From a virus: 23,209 bases of DNA. The position numbers and the translations under genes are program-made. The DNA is taken from positions 1 through 23,209 of the IMG/VR virus record IMGVR_UViG_3300032282_006051; one strand, written 5' to 3'. The notes under the pieces were generated by a model. The model had not been told where the DNA came from. It made no database searches and saw nothing but the letters and a program-made list of their open reading frames with translations. Position 1 is the first letter of the stretch, and each line of letters starts with the position of its first letter. Positions 22,291-23,209 of this stretch are shown in pieces.

Positions 22291-23209
22291 ATGAAAAAAT
22301 TATTGTTTTTTGCACTCATGAGTATCTCATGGGTATCTGCAGTTGCACAATGTACATCATATTCAGTTTATGAAAGCTTTTCATCAACTTTACCTACTCA
22401 GGGTGGAACTTGGGGTTCAACATCAATGAGTGCAGGATCAACGACAGGCACTGCTAGAAATGGTACATATTATCTAATTTTTAATGCAGTCGGCGATATT
22501 ATTCGGACTCCGCTAATTGCAAATCCTGGAGTTTTTTCATTTTGGTATAAGCGAAGCAGTACTAGTACTGGAGGGCCTCAATTTACAATAGAAACTTCTC
22601 TTGATAATATATCATGGACATCTAGAGGTACTGTAACACCAGGCGCTTCATATACACAATATACTTTGAATTTAGGGGCGTTATCTTTAACAAATGTGTA
22701 TGTTAGAATTCGTGATACTAGAACATCAGGCACGGCAGAAAGATATGTGGATGATTTATCATGGACATCTACTGTCTCGTCAAATAACACTTTAATTCCA
22801 GCAATATCTAACTGTTCACAAACATTAGCCGCAGCTACTACTTATACTTTTACTGATATTGGTGGATCTAGTGACACTTACAATAATAGTATGTCTCAGA
22901 CTTTTACTTTTACTCCAGGCACAGCTGGATTAAAAGCGGAAATTAATTTCAGTTCTCTTGTTGGAGAATTAGGAAACCTTGGAACTCTTTATGATTATAT
23001 TAGAGTTTACAACGGACCTACTATCGGATCTACTCTAATCGGGACCTATACCTCTTTACCTGCAGGAGTAATTACATCATCAGCATCCGGTGGAGAATTA
23101 ACAGTTACATTTACTTCGGATATATCGACTTTTAATGCCGGATGGGTTGCTACTGTTTATATGGTTACTGTTGCATGTGGTTCACCTTCTGCTGTAACTA
23201 TGACTACTA
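22291..23209 (+). CDS. Secreted CUB-domain protein, N-terminal part (runs off right edge)
   Basis: An open frame continues to the window edge with about 306 residues visible. It begins with a signal peptide (MKKLLFFALMSISWVSAVAQ) with likely cleavage after A19, so the protein is exported. Residues about 22-165 form a beta-sandwich-like domain (FSSTLPTQGGTWGSTSMSAG, VFSFWYKRSSTSTGGPQFTI, AERYVDDLSW) of the type found in Bacteroidota secreted proteins. Residues about 175-295 look like a CUB domain: C175, then MSQTFTFTPGTAGLKAEINF, TLYDYIRVYNGP and SGGELTVTFTSD. In the usual domain the 'YD.i.iydG' and 'l.v.F.SD' strands are hallmarks. The ATG at 22279 is an alternative start (adds MVDT), less likely given the signal sequence and the promoter-like spacing. 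Such architecture is common in host surface adhesins; in a phage it may be a host-derived acquisition. Its end is unseen. Confidence 0.75.
   Translation, partial: MKKLLFFALMSISWVSAVAQCTSYSVYESFSSTLPTQGGTWGSTSMSAGSTTGTARNGTYYLIFNAVGDIIRTPLIANPGVFSFWYKRSSTSTGGPQFTIETSLDNISWTSRGTVTPGASYTQYTLNLGALSLTNVYVRIRDTRTSGTAERYVDDLSWTSTVSSNNTLIPAISNCSQTLAAATTYTFTDIGGSSDTYNNSMSQTFTFTPGTAGLKAEINFSSLVGELGNLGTLYDYIRVYNGPTIGSTLIGTYTSLPAGVITSSASGGELTVTFTSDISTFNAGWVATVYMVTVACGSPSAVTMTT

Overview
The window reads as part of the late (virion) region of a tailed phage with a contractile, T4-like tail, probably infecting a member of the Bacteroidota. The phage assignment rests on a large terminase with complete ATPase and nuclease motifs, a baseplate J/gp6-like wedge protein, a T4 gp26-like baseplate protein, and short, tightly packed, mostly co-directional genes with 4-14 nt overlaps. 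The host guess rests on AT-rich DNA, A-rich leaders almost without Shine-Dalgarno sequences, a Bacteroidota-style tiny lipoprotein, and a secreted CUB-domain protein. No integrase, tRNA, CRISPR or insertion sequence was seen.

Layout. 1-2603 (minus strand): two tail-fibre/appendage-like genes (the first runs off the left edge) and a 439-aa protein that joins an amidoligase-like N-terminal part to a pentapeptide-like helix. 2604-2719 is a divergent promoter region. 2720-7350 (plus): baseplate wedge protein, a small unknown, a candidate small terminase, and the large terminase. 7399-9966: a small unknown, an ECF-type sigma factor, a translationally coupled tail-anchored protein, a small membrane-anchored coiled-coil protein and a four-helix membrane protein. 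9994-19902: mostly unrecognised virion-type proteins plus the gp26-like baseplate protein, a Ser/Thr/Asn-rich protein that must start at a non-ATG codon, a coiled-coil protein overlapping a spanin-like membrane protein, two large structural-type proteins, and a 39-aa lipoprotein in the overlap of its two neighbours. 19903-23209: a small basic protein and three further genes (FkbM methyltransferase, glycosyltransferase-like protein, secreted CUB-domain protein that runs off the right edge), with two rho-independent terminators.

Regulation. Nearly every gene that follows a gap carries an (A/G/T)ATAAATA element about 12-28 nt before its start, on both strands. This resembles the T4 late promoter TATAAATA. 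Together with the sigma gene beside the terminase it suggests a phage-encoded sigma that directs late transcription. That link is an inference.

Most interesting: the sigma/motif pair, the methyltransferase-glycosyltransferase-CUB neighbourhood, the amidoligase-like/pentapeptide fusion, the spanin-like membrane protein and the overlapping lipoprotein.
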